DNA of 64,000 bases from Skeletonema tropicum (GCA_037178625.1 CM074132.1:248001-312000), one strand, 5' to 3'; numbered from the stretch's first letter, positions 45,430 through 57,103 are shown. Notes: generated by a model from the sequence alone, not told the origin. Made by a program: numbers and translations.

Positions 45430-46267
45430 TCTAACAATTTTGTCCAGTAGTTAGACGATTTTACTAGCAAATGTAGATGCCAATTTTGTCGAGCACATCT
45501 GAGATATGGAACCCAAACGTGCATTGCTCATCTCCTGAGATATAGAAGAATACGACTCTATCACTTGTTCCGCCATAAAAGCACTTGTGGCAGATTTGAG
45601 ATTTTGGCCAAAGCTAATAGGCTCTGCGGCCGCCATGGTCAAAAAATGTGCTCGAAACACAAAATTTCACGTCTGTCCGGATCTCTATCGCTTATGTATT
45701 CAGGGATGGAAATGATGCCTTGTTTCCTCCCTTTCTACATGAAATCATGAAAGGTATCGTCATGTCAATCGAGCTGTGGTTGAGTACGTATGAATGCGGA
45801 GAGGATATGTCGTATCCTGCTGCTGCTGAAAAACAGATGCAATTCCGTTCTGTTGTGTTGTAGATTTCCACACGTCATCTTCTCTGTTTTCGACTTCTGT
45901 CAGACAACTTCAACAGTCACAACCTCTTACAATGAAATTGATGATGGATTCTTGCTGCACATGAGTTGACGTGTTTATGCGATGTCATATTGACTCTCCG
46001 CTGAGATTGTGTTGGTAATCAACATTGTAGAACACTATGAATTAACAGATGATTCTTCACTTCGCCGGCCACTTCATCCACATCGCACTTGGGGCTCAAT
46101 GGAATGATGTATGCAATACTTGCAAGAAACATTCACAACTTCGTAAAGAGCTATCTGAAGCTCTCAAAATTATTGCCCCAAAAGGAAGAAAGCTAGATAG
46201 GAGAAGATGTCAAGTGCTGAGAAGAACGGTGAAACAGTACCTGAAGGCCAAAGATGAAATAATATGA
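45430..46267. pseudogene. Possible decayed coding region, unrecognised
   Basis: Two + strand stretches look coding: about 45648-45863 (DGNDALFPPFLHEIMKGIV, ELWLSTYECGEDM) and 46049-46267 (HFIHIALGAQWNDVCNTCKK, LKIIAPKGRKLDRRRC). A minus-strand ORF at 45451-45660 is also open. No joined frame was found. It may be a remnant of a mobile gene, as its setting suggests. Confidence 0.3.
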
Positions 46268-47822
46268 TGTGTATAGTGTCCAGCTTGCTTTCTATTTCTA
46301 GTAGGGATCCTCGGAAGGTGAGTTTCTGCCACAGACACAGACCACAACAAAATATCCTTCAATAGTATTATATACAAAGGGGAAGGGGGCCGATGCCTCA
46401 ACCTCAACAGACGCAGAGTCAAACATCTCAACCTAAATAGGTACTGGGGCAATCTCAATGCTAGTTCAGAGGCCCACGCCCTCCCGCATGCTGAGCCAAT
46501 AAGATGTCTGCGGCGCCGGGGAGGGTGATGATGCGGTCTGTCGTGTCTCCACAAACAAACCAAAATCGTAGCCTAAACTACCTCAAGTGTGTTTGTTTGA
46601 TCACCATGCAATCCGCATCGCTGCTACAGAGGGACACGTATTGTAGCGCCGCACCTGAAAAAATCCCAGTTACTGTCGTACCGGTATCAGGATACCGGAA
46701 GAGAGTCATTCCCTGTGACATTCTCCCCCGAACTCGTGTGAACAAAAACGGGCAAAATCAGACTGGAAAACCTTACACGGCTAAAAAACCAGTCGATCAG
46801 ATAGAGACCAAAACCCACGTTAGGGAAAAAAGACCTCCAGGCATGTCAATTTCGATCGAATCAAGGACGTAAGTTCTTTTGTGATATGAGAGCAACCAAA
46901 TGTACATTTACATCGGTTGTGTGTGCATAGGATTTGGCCAAGACGTCGTCGTACAACGCTTTAGTTTCCGTTTCCATTTCGAATAATTTCCTTATACACA
47001 CCCCCTGTACTCCTCAATACTATGGGGTCTTTTATCAATTTCTCGACGCACTCACTAGACTAACTAACTGAGGCTCGTTTTTGGATCGTACAGTTCCACT
47101 CGTGTCAACTTAAGTCGCTCTAAGAAGGGACCTTCGTTGTAGTCTCTACCCTTGGCAGATTTCAGACTTTTTGTGCTGCTAGATCAAAGCCTACGAACCA
47201 AATCATCATTTGGGATCGCGTCGCGCTGAAGTACTGTCACTTTCACGCTATTGGAACTATCCACCAATTTCTTTCTGCAGCGGCCATCCTGGCGACCAGC
47301 GTAACAAGTGTCTATCTTGGACAAGCTTGAGCTTTACTGGATCTGCGAGGGCTGCGTTAAACGGTGTGGTATACGAAGAGACCAGATTGTCTTCCGGCTG
47401 CGTTCGGATTTGACGATCAGGTTGCATCGACAGGTTCACAACTGACTCTGTTTCTGCGGCTGCGGCAGTAGTACTGCGATGGGTGCATTGTAATAAGTAC
47501 ACATTGCAATCCGTTCAGAGAGGCCTGTACCATCTCTGTTTTCTTGAATATCGTGACTTACGTAATGGAAGAGTGTAACTAGCTTCCGTGGCAGCGTGTA
47601 GCATCTACTTGCTAAGAAACGAGAAGGAGAAGTAGAGGCGCGAAGCGCCTCTGACCTCTGACAGCCAGGCAAAAAATCCGGCACGAAGTATTTATCGTAC
47701 AAGATCAAGACAAATATAAATAAATACAAGATCAAGACACCACTCCCCCTCTTCACACGCAATCACACGCAAACCCCGAAATAATCCACCCTCCTATCAT
47801 CATTACTACTATTTTAATAATA
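46268..47822. other. Intergenic, no gene supported
   Basis: Several short ORFs without domain, codon or splice support (46504-46872 is the longest). A perfect short hairpin, AGAGGCGC-GAA-GCGCCTCT, is at about 47634-47652. Confidence 0.45.
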
Positions 47823-49197
47823 ATGGCATCACCGAATAATGCTGCCGCCGCCGTACGAAAATTGGGCCGAGCGAAGGGCACTCTCGCACATGATAAGTAT
47901 GCAAGAAAGGGAAATCGTGAGAAAGTGGATAAATTGATGGATGAAGTCTTCGCAGTTGATGTGCCTTTGTTACAGCGTGGAGGGAAACTGCGTATTATTG
48001 TCGAAACTTGCTTTGCGGCCATGGTCCGTCATCTTCCAGAACTGTTAGGTTGTGTGGTGGCCATTGTCTTGTTGTAAGTACCCTTTTTGCAGCTGCTGAC
48101 AGGATAGGTTTGGCCGATGCTCGATTTCCTTACCAGTCCGGTAGAGTGTCCTACATGAGTGGTCCAAGTTCGCTGGTGATGATTACAAGAAGAGATTCGA
48201 CGAGAATAAGCTGGAAGCAATGGGCCCATCAACGCAAGATCACGGGGCCATGTTCAAGATGGTATCGCAGATTGCAGACGACGTATCGGAAATGAAAGAA
48301 TAGAATAGGGAGCAGGAGTTGGAACTTGCGAATCAGAAAGCGCTTATCGAGTGTCAGAAACAAGAGATTGAGTCATTGAAAGCAGAATTGGAGAAGGAGC
48401 GGGCGGAACAGGGCGAAGCGTCTCACGAGTCAGTTATATTCGCCCCTTTCAGACTCACCTACTACTCGTGCTACATCAAAGAGAAAGCTGCAAGATGACT
48501 CTGTGGAAGATTTAACTCGAACTTTCCTCACCTTCGATGATGCTTCTGAATCATCTTTGATTGAAAAGGACAAAGCTGCTGGCCCACCTGCGCCTTCTGT
48601 CTCTGCCGCGGCTGTCCCTAGAGTAGCTGCTCCTGCTCCAGCTGCACCTGCACCTGCTCGTGTGCTGTTGGCGTACTCAAATGAATCCAAACAAGTTTCA
48701 GAAGGTACTGGCAATGCACGTGAGCGCTTAAAAATGTGTTGTTGGAGATGAGCGAGGCAAACATGTTGAATTGCACTGAATTGATAAAATCTCGGTACCC
48801 TCAAAGGTTGCACAAGCACAAGACTTCACTCTTTAGGTGCTTGGAGCTTGTTCAATTTGCAGGGGATGAATCAGACCTTACAGATCTTGTCGGAACAGGA
48901 ACAGATGCTGACGAAAGGAGGCACGTAGCTTCTCGATTGGAAACATCAGCGCATGCGAAAGTAGGCTTGACAATTGAACTCAATGAGAAGCTGAAAAGGC
49001 CTAAGTCTGCTGTTATCTTGGGAATGGACACGAACATAAAGGAATACAAAGCAAGAATCTGGAAAGCTAAAGGGGAGCACGAAAGAAAATACGATACACT
49101 CTTTATTGAGCTGGATGCTTTGAGAGAACTGGAGAATGACCCGAACCAACAAAAAACCCCGGAAGGCTACCGCAATGTTACTAGCTTTTTTAAGTAG
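47823..49197 (+). pseudogene. Coiled-coil protein gene, interrupted
   Basis: The ATG at 47823 starts an Ala-rich, basic N-terminus (MASPNNAAAAVRKLGRAKG). A GTAAGT donor at 48075 and an AG near 48149 would join it to DYKKRFDENKLEAMGP and then a coiled coil (REQELELANQKALIECQKQE). A TAG at 48301-48303 interrupts the frame, and later shifts lead to an Ala/Pro-rich linker (about 48580-48670) and a C-terminal frame 48736-49197 (TSLFRCLELVQFAGDESDL). Four or so frame breaks indicate a decayed gene, or one with introns I could not resolve. Family unknown; it may belong to a mobile element. Confidence 0.4.
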
Positions 49198-50091
49198 TAA
49201 TAACAATGAAGAAGATTAAGTGTGTTAACAATTCTTCGGTCATCATGTCTCCTGCTGCCGCACGGCCGTGTGCAAGAGAGAGAGCCTTGAGGGTATGAGC
49301 GTTATTAGGGACTGACCTTTTTAAGGTCAATTTTGCAAAACTCTCTCTTCTCGTTTTTTTTTTCGTGTGACACATAAGTACTACTTACAGGCCACCGCAC
49401 AAAAGTGCCCGGGTTCTCACCACGCATATGTCTCAGAAACAATGAAAGTGGACATGGCTCTGTATTGTATATAAGTACGTCCTGAAGACAAAGGAATCAG
49501 TAATGTTACTAAACTTAACATTTTCGACGAAGACCTTCGTGAGATGATGCTGTCCACATTATCTAAATCGGTCGGGGTTCGCTGCAACGCATTAAGATAT
49601 TAAATCCTACGTATCTATGCGTCTGACCGTGATTCATTCCCACTTCTTGACAGACCACTCTACCTAAATACGTTAGAGCTCCTCTTCTTCGAGCAAAATC
49701 TTTTTGGAAGCTGAGATGGCGTGGCAAGAAATGTATTGTTTCATGAGAATAAGGGGACAAAAGGGACCTTGACGGGTGAAGTACAGACATCTTCAAAAAG
49801 GGGAGACAAAACCAGGAGGGAGCCCAACCCACCACGAACCCTACTGAAAAACCCACACAACATAATGCAGGAAAAGGGCTCCCACCAATAACCCTACTGA
49901 AATACCCACACGCATAATGCAGGAAAAGATTGGAATGAAAGTCAATATCGATCAATATTATATCAAACGGAACGAACAAATTCACATATATTATATTAAA
50001 CTAAATATTCTTGCTTCCTCTTCTTCTGTTGGGGTTCTACCGGTGCATTGTTTGTCTTTTTCGCCTTACGCTTCTTGCCACCCTTCAACAA
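49198..50091. other. Intergenic with a short direct repeat
   Basis: No gene supported. A direct repeat of about 37 bp (CCCTACTGAAA...CATAATGCAGGAAAAG) occurs at about 49842 and 49890. Confidence 0.5.
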
Positions 50092-51440
50092 TCATCTATC
50101 CACCATTTTGTTGTAGCATGTTCTCCAACTGTTCTGCTCCCTACGACTTTTTGCCGCGCTCTTTGCTCCGTGCTTCCCTTGCGTTACGAGGTACGGATCT
50201 AAAAGAGGCCAAACTTTCGAGTACAGCGTCGCCACCTTGCTACCATCCCACTTACCATCCGACGGCCAAGCATCCACTGTCATTCCAAAGTGCTTTACCT
50301 TCTCCATTACTTTACCCATCTTCGAGATGTCCCTCTTTCCATTTTTAACGTGTTCGATGAAATTATTGTTAGCGTGGAGGAGTCGATACGGTGGTATGTT
50401 GTTCTTTTTATCCCCAAGAAACCACTTGGTGATCAATCCGTTCATGTTCATCTGGGGAAAAGTAAAATCTGGAGGAAGAGGAGTCAAAATGCCTTCAGAA
50501 CTCACCCCCATCGACCACTTCCGCTGCTGAAGCATCTCCTCTCTTCGCTTCTTTGCAAGCGCCTCTTTGACCAACGGGGTGACCGCAGCCTTATCCACAC
50601 CATCCAACGTAGGTTCCTCTGCTGCAATGTCGTATTCTACCACTAAATCATCAACATCATTGTCTTCTTCCTCGTCGTCGTCGTCGAAGGGACGGCGGGT
50701 CCTACCACTGGGGCGCTCATAAATGTTTCCAGCTTTCTCTAGTAGCGCATCCAGCTTCTCCATGATGATGGTTGATTGCGTAAAGTTTGTTCCTCCAACA
50801 TTTCTTGAATCTAGCTGATTTACTAAGATGTCTTTGAATGATTCCTTGAGATCCTCTTTCATCTTGGCTAGCTCTTCCTTCAAGCTCTGCACCTTTACCA
50901 ACAAAGCAACATCTGGAGGTATACCAGTAAGCTCTGGCGTGTCATCTGTCTTGTTCCAAGGATACTTTGTTGTCACACAATCAGCGAATGGAACATCCTC
51001 GATCCAGAAAATGCTTGTGCGCAGTGGACAATTTGAATGCATTGAGTCAAGGTTCCCCTTCTTCTTGTGATACACAAGCGATGCAATGCATGCCTTAAAC
51101 AGTAAAAATACAGCCTCATTTGAGCGTGCCTCCACGGGCATACGAGCCTTAATCCAAGCATTTACAGCAGCATGCCGGGCGGCATATTCTGCTCCGTCAA
51201 AGTCACTGAAATCGAAGTATGGCTGTGACTCCGCAAAACCAACACCCAGTCTATCCCTACCACAAACCACCTTTCCAACGTGTTCATCACCAGCATCGGC
51301 AATCTTGATGTAGCGGTTCAACATGCCGGGCGAAGTCCAACTAGCACGAAGACAAATTGAGGAAATAGGTGGTGCCACAATGCACCCTGTTGCACAATGT
51401 GTGGCGCCCCCCTTTTACTACCAGTAGTAGGCATGATGGC
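50092..51440 (-). pseudogene. 5'-truncated tyrosine-recombinase-like gene with C-terminal accessory region
   Basis: A 428-codon frame (50092-51378) plus about 60 bp upstream in a shifted frame. The start matches the end of a tyrosine recombinase domain: a KRGA motif where the HxxRKGA motif is expected, then SSICLRASWTSPGML and RYIKIADAGDEHVGK, with Tyr 33 residues after the basic motif, the spacing of the nucleophile. The remainder has a helical linker, an acidic DDDDEEEDND stretch, and PPDFTFPQMNMNGLITKWF near the end, features I associate with diatom repeat proteins. The N-terminal catalytic part is absent and a G-run frameshift lies near 51412, so it is not functional. Crypton-like origin is inferred. 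Confidence 0.55.
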
Positions 51441-51625
51441 TGGGGAGTGTAATTTCTAATGCGGCGGCTGACGGCTTGGTCTACTTATTCTCTCACTGTT
51501 TTTTGTTCTGCTGCGGCGCTGCGGCGGGGGAGAGGAAGGATGAAGAAGGGGAGGTGTTTTGGCATTTAGCATGCACGTTACGTTTGGAACTCGTACACGA
51601 GTGCGTAGAAAATCAGGGGACAAAG

Positions 51626-52138
51626 CTACTGGCGGGAACTAAATCGTACCTCGCCGCGGTACGATTTATCAAATTTTACGCACAAAACACTAACAACATG
51701 AAAAGAGTCATAAATTAGGCCATGATACTCGACGAAAATACATATAGCAGCCTAAACATAGAATCCCAAACAGTATATATACATTATCTGATAAAAAATA
51801 GACTAAAATTCATCGAGATGGAGCACCTATCGACGAATTTGGGACCAATAACTGCTATTTTCGAGCTAGAATGACGCATGCCTACGGCATATCTGCATGC
51901 CTGTGCTGCTACTGCTATGCGAGTATACTACATACAACGTTGACCAGTGGTTCTATCGAAAGCTACTTGTCTATACTATCATATTATGGTCGATTATTTA
52001 GGATAGGTGTTGACATGGAGGCTCAGAACCATGATATTAGGGTGTAGAATGCGTCTTTTTTGTGTTTTGTTAGTGATTTGTGTGGAGATTTCTCCGTGGT
52101 ACGATTTATTTCCGGTACGATTTAGTTCCCGCCAGTAG
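51626..52138. mobile_element. 513-bp MITE with 25-bp perfect terminal inverted repeats
   Basis: Bases 51626-51650 are the exact reverse complement of 52114-52138 (outer part CTACTGGCGGGAACTAAATC). AAAG flanks both sides directly, a candidate 4-bp target duplication. The left end also holds an internal hairpin (TAAATCGTACC, 7-base loop, GGTACGATTTA), while the right end has the word GGTACGATTTA in tandem. No coding capacity, so it must be mobilised in trans. Confidence 0.85.
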
Positions 52139-52414
52139 AAAGTTGAACTCAAAACCAAAACTGCGCTGGCATAGAAACGCGAGCCTAACAAATTGCGCGT
52201 GATCATCCAAACTAAAACACATTTATTTTGAGAAAAAAGGCCAGTTTGTCCCCCTATTTGTAAAAACGCCCAGAAAACTGCCCATGTTGTCCCCTAAATC
52301 TGGGCTAAGTATCAATAGGAGTAGAGATACTTTAGAAGTACAATATTCATCTCAGCATTTGTGCTGAGTCCTTCACGTGACTCAGACAGGTGTCTGAAGA
52401 TCCTATGTAGGGTG
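52139..52414. other. Short unannotated spacer
   Basis: Between the MITE and the long-inverted-repeat element. Nothing recognised. Confidence 0.5.
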
Positions 52415-54448
52415 TCCCTTACCAGCAATTTAAGGTTACGGGGTCGCTTGTTTTTAAGGGCTAGTACGCTCTAAAATAATGTGAGGGAGCCCTTATGGGT
52501 ACTTATTCTTTTTTGTAGTGGTACAGTATGCACATTTCACCTCACCACCATCAACCATCACACCATGGCACAAAGTTAGCGCTCTCCACCCCATACGGCA
52601 CGTGTGTACTACACCGAAATCACTGGGGTCGGTGAAATAACTACGACGGTAATTCATTACCAATACCATTAGCAGCCATTATTCGCTGGAATTGTCTCAC
52701 CGGAACCCTTCTATTTTTTAATTAATACACCCACTGCCGTCATTGCCTCCGACGGTATATTATGCACCACTCGACACAACAGCATCCTCCCCTACACACC
52801 GTTTCGGCACTCTCACTATACAAAAAAATGCCACGGGCGCTTCACCTATCAATATACCATCGACCGACGCCGGAATTGTCTCACTGGCCACCGCATAATT
52901 TGAAAACATCACACGCTATATTTATGTAATATTGAAAATAATCATATATCATACCATATGAGTGAGGATGGTGAGGAAAGGCAACCATAGAGGAGTAAGG
53001 GAGGGGATTATTTCAAGAGAGGAAAGCGGATAGATTGAATGCCGAGGATATGTAGACATATATTCAGAACAATAAAAACTTGCTCAATCATATCAAGGCC
53101 AACAAAGAGGAATGGCTGGAGGAAAACATTCAAATGGTTGTCTGCATCTGTAAATCGCAGCCAGTTGATAGGTTGAACTTGAATACTATTCGAGAGGATT
53201 GTTACGGATAAAATAACAAACAGCCAGAGAAGGTGCATGATATATTGGTGGTATGCAACAAAGATCTATTCAATTTGCGGGAAGGGCAAGCGAATGATGC
53301 TTCCTGATTGCCTTGTGAATGCTGTGAGAAAATTCCCAGAAGAAGATGGGAAGTACACGGGATATTGCTATTCATGTCCCAATTAAAAATTCTAGGAATT
53401 ACCATTCAATCGGTTTTATCTTTTCGTGGTTTCTTTGGTGTGGGGGCATTCAAGTCACACTCAATCGGATTTTTAACTTCTTCGTACTTCTGGGCAAGGT
53501 ACATTGCCAAGCTGTATGACCAGGTTGTCTACAAATGCCACACTTCCTGACTGTAGTTGACTTTTTCTTCACTGAACTCTTTGCTGACTCACTCAATGGC
53601 ACTTGTCCTCTGCGATAGCTTGTCTTCTTTGCAGCTTCCTTGCCCATTACTGTTGCTCTCGTCATTGATGTTCTCATACGTTGATTCTTTGCATCTTCAC
53701 CAATCAGTCTCTTGCGATCTTGTTCACACCTCTTCGCCTGTTTTAGCATGATTTCAATCTCAGTCGAAGTCAATTCTTTCCAAGAATTTCCGATAATTGG
53801 CGATGTGTCTTGTCCTTATTGCCCTTCCAGTGACACAGACTGCCAACTCAGCCATTGCCTTCCCTGCATCGGCCTTTCCTCACCATCCTCACTCATATGG
53901 TATGATATATGATTATTTTCAATATTACATAAATATAGCGTGTGATGTTTTCAAATTATGCGGTGGCCAGTGAGACAATTCCGGCGTCGGTCGATGGTAT
54001 ATTGATAGGTGAAGCGCCCGTGGCATTTTTTTGTATAGTGAGAGTGCCGAAACGGTGTGTAGGGGAGGATGCTGTTGTGTCGAGTGGTGCATAATATACC
54101 GTCGGAGGCAATGACGGCAGTGGGTGTATTAATTAAAAAATAGAAGGGTTCCGGTGAGACAATTCCAGCGAATAATGGCTGCTAATGGTATTGGTAATGA
54201 ATTACCGTCGTAGTTATTTCACCGACCCCAGTGATTTCGGTGTAGTACACACGTGCCGGATGGGGTGGAGAGCGCTAACTTTGTGCCATGGTGTAGCATG
54301 GTGTGATGGTTGATGGTGGTGAGGTGAAATGTGCATACTGTACCACTACAAAAAAGAATAAGTACCCATAAGGGCTCCCTCAAATTATTTTAGAGCGTAC
54401 TAGCCCTTAAAAACAAGCGACCCCGTAACCTTAATTGCAGGTAAGGGA
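52415..54448. mobile_element. 2.0-kb element with about 570-bp terminal inverted repeats (MULE/foldback type)
   Basis: The left arm 52415-52983 reads as the reverse complement of the right arm 53872-54448 with only scattered differences. The ends are TCCCTTACC / GGTAAGGGA. The unique centre is 888 bp. Long inverted arms with a zinc-knuckle ORF inside fit Mutator-like elements; foldback elements are the alternative. I did not find a 9-bp target duplication next to the proposed ends, so the exact ends are uncertain. Confidence 0.85.
53450..53773 (-). CDS. CCHC zinc-knuckle ORF in the long-TIR element (transposase C-terminal fragment)
   Basis: About 107 codons without a convincing ATG. A Lys/Arg-rich helix (IMLKQAKRCEQDRKRL) is followed by KCGICRQPGHTAWQC, a C-x2-C-x4-H-x4-C knuckle. 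In MULE transposases such a knuckle often follows the catalytic and SWIM domains; here those are missing. The frame seems to continue upstream to about 53810 with one interruption. Likely a relic that marks the element's origin. Confidence 0.5.
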   Translation of the reverse strand: MTSTEIEIMLKQAKRCEQDRKRLIGEDAKNQRMRTSMTRATVMGKEAAKKTSYRRGQVPLSESAKSSVKKKSTTVRKCGICRQPGHTAWQCTLPRSTKKLKIRLSVT

Positions 54449-54471
54449 AAGACCGCTTTACCGCCATTTTC

Positions 54472-54497
54472 TTACCTGCAATAAAATTGCAGGTTAA
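54472..54497. repeat. Short perfect hairpin
   Basis: TTACCTGCAAT and ATTGCAGGTTA flank a few bases just outside the long-TIR element. The word TTACCTGCAAT also occurs at that element's right tip, so this may be the scar of a related end. Confidence 0.6.
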
Positions 54498-54597
54498 ATT
54501 TACCTGGGATATAGGCAAGATGTGTGTCCTATTTTTGGCGCCTTCGACCAAGTCTCAACTCGCCAAGTCTCAACCATGATAAGCAAGGTAACTACTT

Positions 54598-55731
54598 ATG
54601 ACTATGAGCGGCCGACTCATCATCACAACTAAGAAGTCCTACTGTCCATGGAACGCAGCCAATGTCGAACGTGTCCTTCGTGACGAGAGGCTGGAGCGAG
54701 AGCGTTTAGAGAAGCAGCAAAGCGAGGACAACCAATCACTGCAGCAGCAACATGAGCACGAGGAAGGGGAGCCGCAGGGACATATCAATTTGTTTCCAGA
54801 GGCAAGAGAGGCAGAAATTCGTCTTACTCCTGGCGCAACTGATAATATCGATAAGAAGAATAGCAATAATGGTGTATTGCCCGTGCCTCTCGGAGGAGAT
54901 GAATCGAATAATTGCAAAATTGGTAAAATCCCCTTCTATATGCAAGCACGATCTCAATCTAAACAGCAACAAAAATATCATGACATCTCTGCCTACCGTG
55001 GGATGCGCGGAAATAAAAGTATAGCAGCACCCTCTGATGAAATCACGGACGGTATAATGAGGGATCAGTTTGCATCAAGAGAGGAATATAGAAAGCAGCA
55101 GAATGATCCAATGAATCGATTTTATGTCGATAGTAGTAGTGCTGTTAAAAACGTCTATGCTGACAGAGAAATCTCTTCAAGAACACAACATGACATGCGA
55201 AGCAATTGCAGTGCAACGTCTCCACAGGGAATGAAGCATTCGCTTGAATCACAATCACAGGAAAGGGGGCTGGCGAAGTTTAGAAAGAGGAAATCTAATC
55301 GGTCAGAAGATTGGGAAGACGTATCATCATCTTCTTCTTCGTCTGCCCTATCTTCTTCTACATCATCAAGGGACTGCAGGAGGCGCAAACGAAGGAGGAG
55401 GCATGAAAACAAAAAGGAAAGAAGTTCAAATCATTCATCATCATCCCATCATGGCAGTCGTCATCGTAGGAAGAACTCTCCGCTACACAGTAAGAAGAAA
55501 CGACGCAAGGACAAAAAGTCAAAGAGGAAACACCGCAGCAAGGATCGGGGGAAAGACGATGGGGATAGGCAAGAAAGGCATCATAGTTCATCTTCACCAT
55601 TCGCTCCTCCATCGAATATAGATTTGAAGGAATGTAAAAAGTCGGATACTCATCAACTTGACGATATGCGAAGGAGACGTCATGCTCGTGAGGCGAGAGA
55701 AATGGAGCGACAAAGACAGATAATGCGATAA
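54598..55731 (+). CDS. LENG1-like protein with N-terminal CIR_N motif and RS/basic tail
   Basis: 377 aa, single exon, from the ATG at 54598 (a second ATG is 6 bp downstream). Residues about 12-40, KKSYCPWNAANVERVLRDER followed by LERERLEKQQ, match the CIR_N motif (K-x-W-x2-x-N-x3-V-x-R-D-E) found in CIR and LENG1 proteins. QGHINLFPEAREAE at about 60 resembles the LENG1 'HINLF' element. The C-terminal half is Ser-, Arg- and Lys-rich (RRRKRRRR, KKKRRKDKKSKRKHRSKDRG), typical of nuclear speckle and splicing factors. The family is linked to the spliceosome and nuclear RNA processing; that role is inferred here. Intact frame, no signal peptide. Confidence 0.75.
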   Translation: MTMSGRLIITTKKSYCPWNAANVERVLRDERLERERLEKQQSEDNQSLQQQHEHEEGEPQGHINLFPEAREAEIRLTPGATDNIDKKNSNNGVLPVPLGGDESNNCKIGKIPFYMQARSQSKQQQKYHDISAYRGMRGNKSIAAPSDEITDGIMRDQFASREEYRKQQNDPMNRFYVDSSSAVKNVYADREISSRTQHDMRSNCSATSPQGMKHSLESQSQERGLAKFRKRKSNRSEDWEDVSSSSSSSALSSSTSSRDCRRRKRRRRHENKKERSSNHSSSSHHGSRHRRKNSPLHSKKKRRKDKKSKRKHRSKDRGKDDGDRQERHHSSSSPFAPPSNIDLKECKKSDTHQLDDMRRRRHAREAREMERQRQIMR

Positions 55732-55926
55732 CAGTCGGATATATTTCAAGATACATATTACAGTATATATGTCCATGAAGTATCCAACGGAGTTCGTCGA
55801 AGTACATGCACTGAAAAACAGACTCTACGTCTACATACGTCTACGACTACGAAAATTCTGTCAGAGTCACGTAGAGACGAAGTGGCACGTTAGTCTTTTG
55901 CTGATCAATTCTAGTCAGCAGCTGTT
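55732..55926. other. Intergenic spacer before the 2,054-bp array
   Basis: Contains CTACGTCTACATACGTCTACGACTACG, a short purine/pyrimidine patchwork repeat at about 55826-55852. No gene. Confidence 0.5.
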
Positions 55927-56216
55927 GTTATATTTTCTTCGTGTTCATGCCTGAGGAAGAAGGAAGAATCGTGTTGCTGGTGTTGGCAACAAGTGACAAA
56001 TAATATAAAGAGTCGATTGAGAGTAAAAGAATGTCAAAACGCCACTTTTTCTTCGTATTGCATTTTCATTTATATTATTTGTTTTCTGTATCAGAAGTTT
56101 TATACACACACACACACTAGGCGACAGCCCTACTTACAATTGAACAGGCATGCCGAGCTTGAATGAAGTGGCAATCTGGGACTGGGAGCACACAGTGCAA
56201 AGCCACTCTCACGGCA

Positions 56217-56702
56217 TTACTTGCCCTCGCTGCTCTTCGTCTCGTGACCATCTTCATCATCCGAAATGGATGTAATCTCCTCTTCAAACTGATAGAGTTC
56301 TGGAAGAATTAAGCTCGGATGGACCTCCCAAGATAGCCTTGTTTTCCTTGAAGTTCCAGTTTCTTTCTGCTCTTTGATAGGCTGTGAGTTGTTTCCTCGT
56401 CGGCGTTTCGGGTCATCCTTGTTGACGTGATTGGATGTGATGCTACTGAGACCTGCACTTCTCAATATGTCGTTGACTGCAGCCAAATCGTTCAACTCAT
56501 CATCTTCCTCCTCGTCGGAACTGAGCAGAAGAGCCTTGAATCGGAGGAGGTCGCTCGAATAGTATTCAAAGGCATCAAACTTGGATCCCTCCTGATCGAC
56601 ATCCTTCGGCATCAATGACGCATAAGAGCAGTTGTCCTCCACCTTCGTAGGGACTACGATCGCATTTTTAGTAGCGCTATTGAAAGGCATAGGCATGGTC
56701 AT
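56217..56702 (-). CDS. Small acidic/basic protein of unknown function, array copy 1
   Basis: 161 aa from the ATG at 56702 (MTMPMPFNSATKN). That start is preferred because the longer upstream frame is broken by a 2-bp insertion in copy 4. The order is a Lys/Val-rich N-terminus, FEYYSSDLLRFKALLLSSDEEE (acidic), LNDLAAVNDILRSAG, a basic DPKRRRGNN stretch, then RKTRLSWEVHPSLILPELYQ and an acidic C-terminus. The KTRLSWEVHPSL element looks like a conserved short motif. No signal peptide or known domain. Identical at the protein level to copies 2 and 3. Confidence 0.7.
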   Translation of the reverse strand: MTMPMPFNSATKNAIVVPTKVEDNCSYASLMPKDVDQEGSKFDAFEYYSSDLLRFKALLLSSDEEEDDELNDLAAVNDILRSAGLSSITSNHVNKDDPKRRRGNNSQPIKEQKETGTSRKTRLSWEVHPSLILPELYQFEEEITSISDDEDGHETKSSEGK

Positions 56703-57103
56703 GGTTGTTGAAGGAAGGAGTGTTACTCTAGTAATTGAACTGACTATGATGTAGTGTAAATGTTGAAACATCAGTATCCCGCAAAGTTGGTAAGTACAGT
56801 TGGTGGGAAAGAATGTAGAGGGCCCGACGTGCGAAGCAGTCACAAAGGCCTACCTTGCTCTGTCTCATGCGAACTCAATTGCATTAAATGGTGAGAACTT
56901 TTTAATTATGTCGCGGTCAGACTATGCTATTGCATGAAAGAAAATGTCCACTATTTAAACAAATAACCTAAAGCTCCACACAATAATCTGGTCTTCAAAT
57001 CATGGTTCGAAAGTCAAAATGGCATTGACACCGTGAGGCCTCTGCTGCAACTCTCTCATCTTCATTTTTAGATAGATAGATAGATTATTTTAATCACTAC
57101 TCT

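Noticed and set aside
47634..47652. Hairpin as a transcription terminator
   Set aside because: It is a eukaryotic sequence and has no U-run; more likely a chance palindrome.
53008..53238. Hydrophobic minus-strand ORF inside the long-TIR element
   Set aside because: AT-rich and without family resemblance; probably chance.
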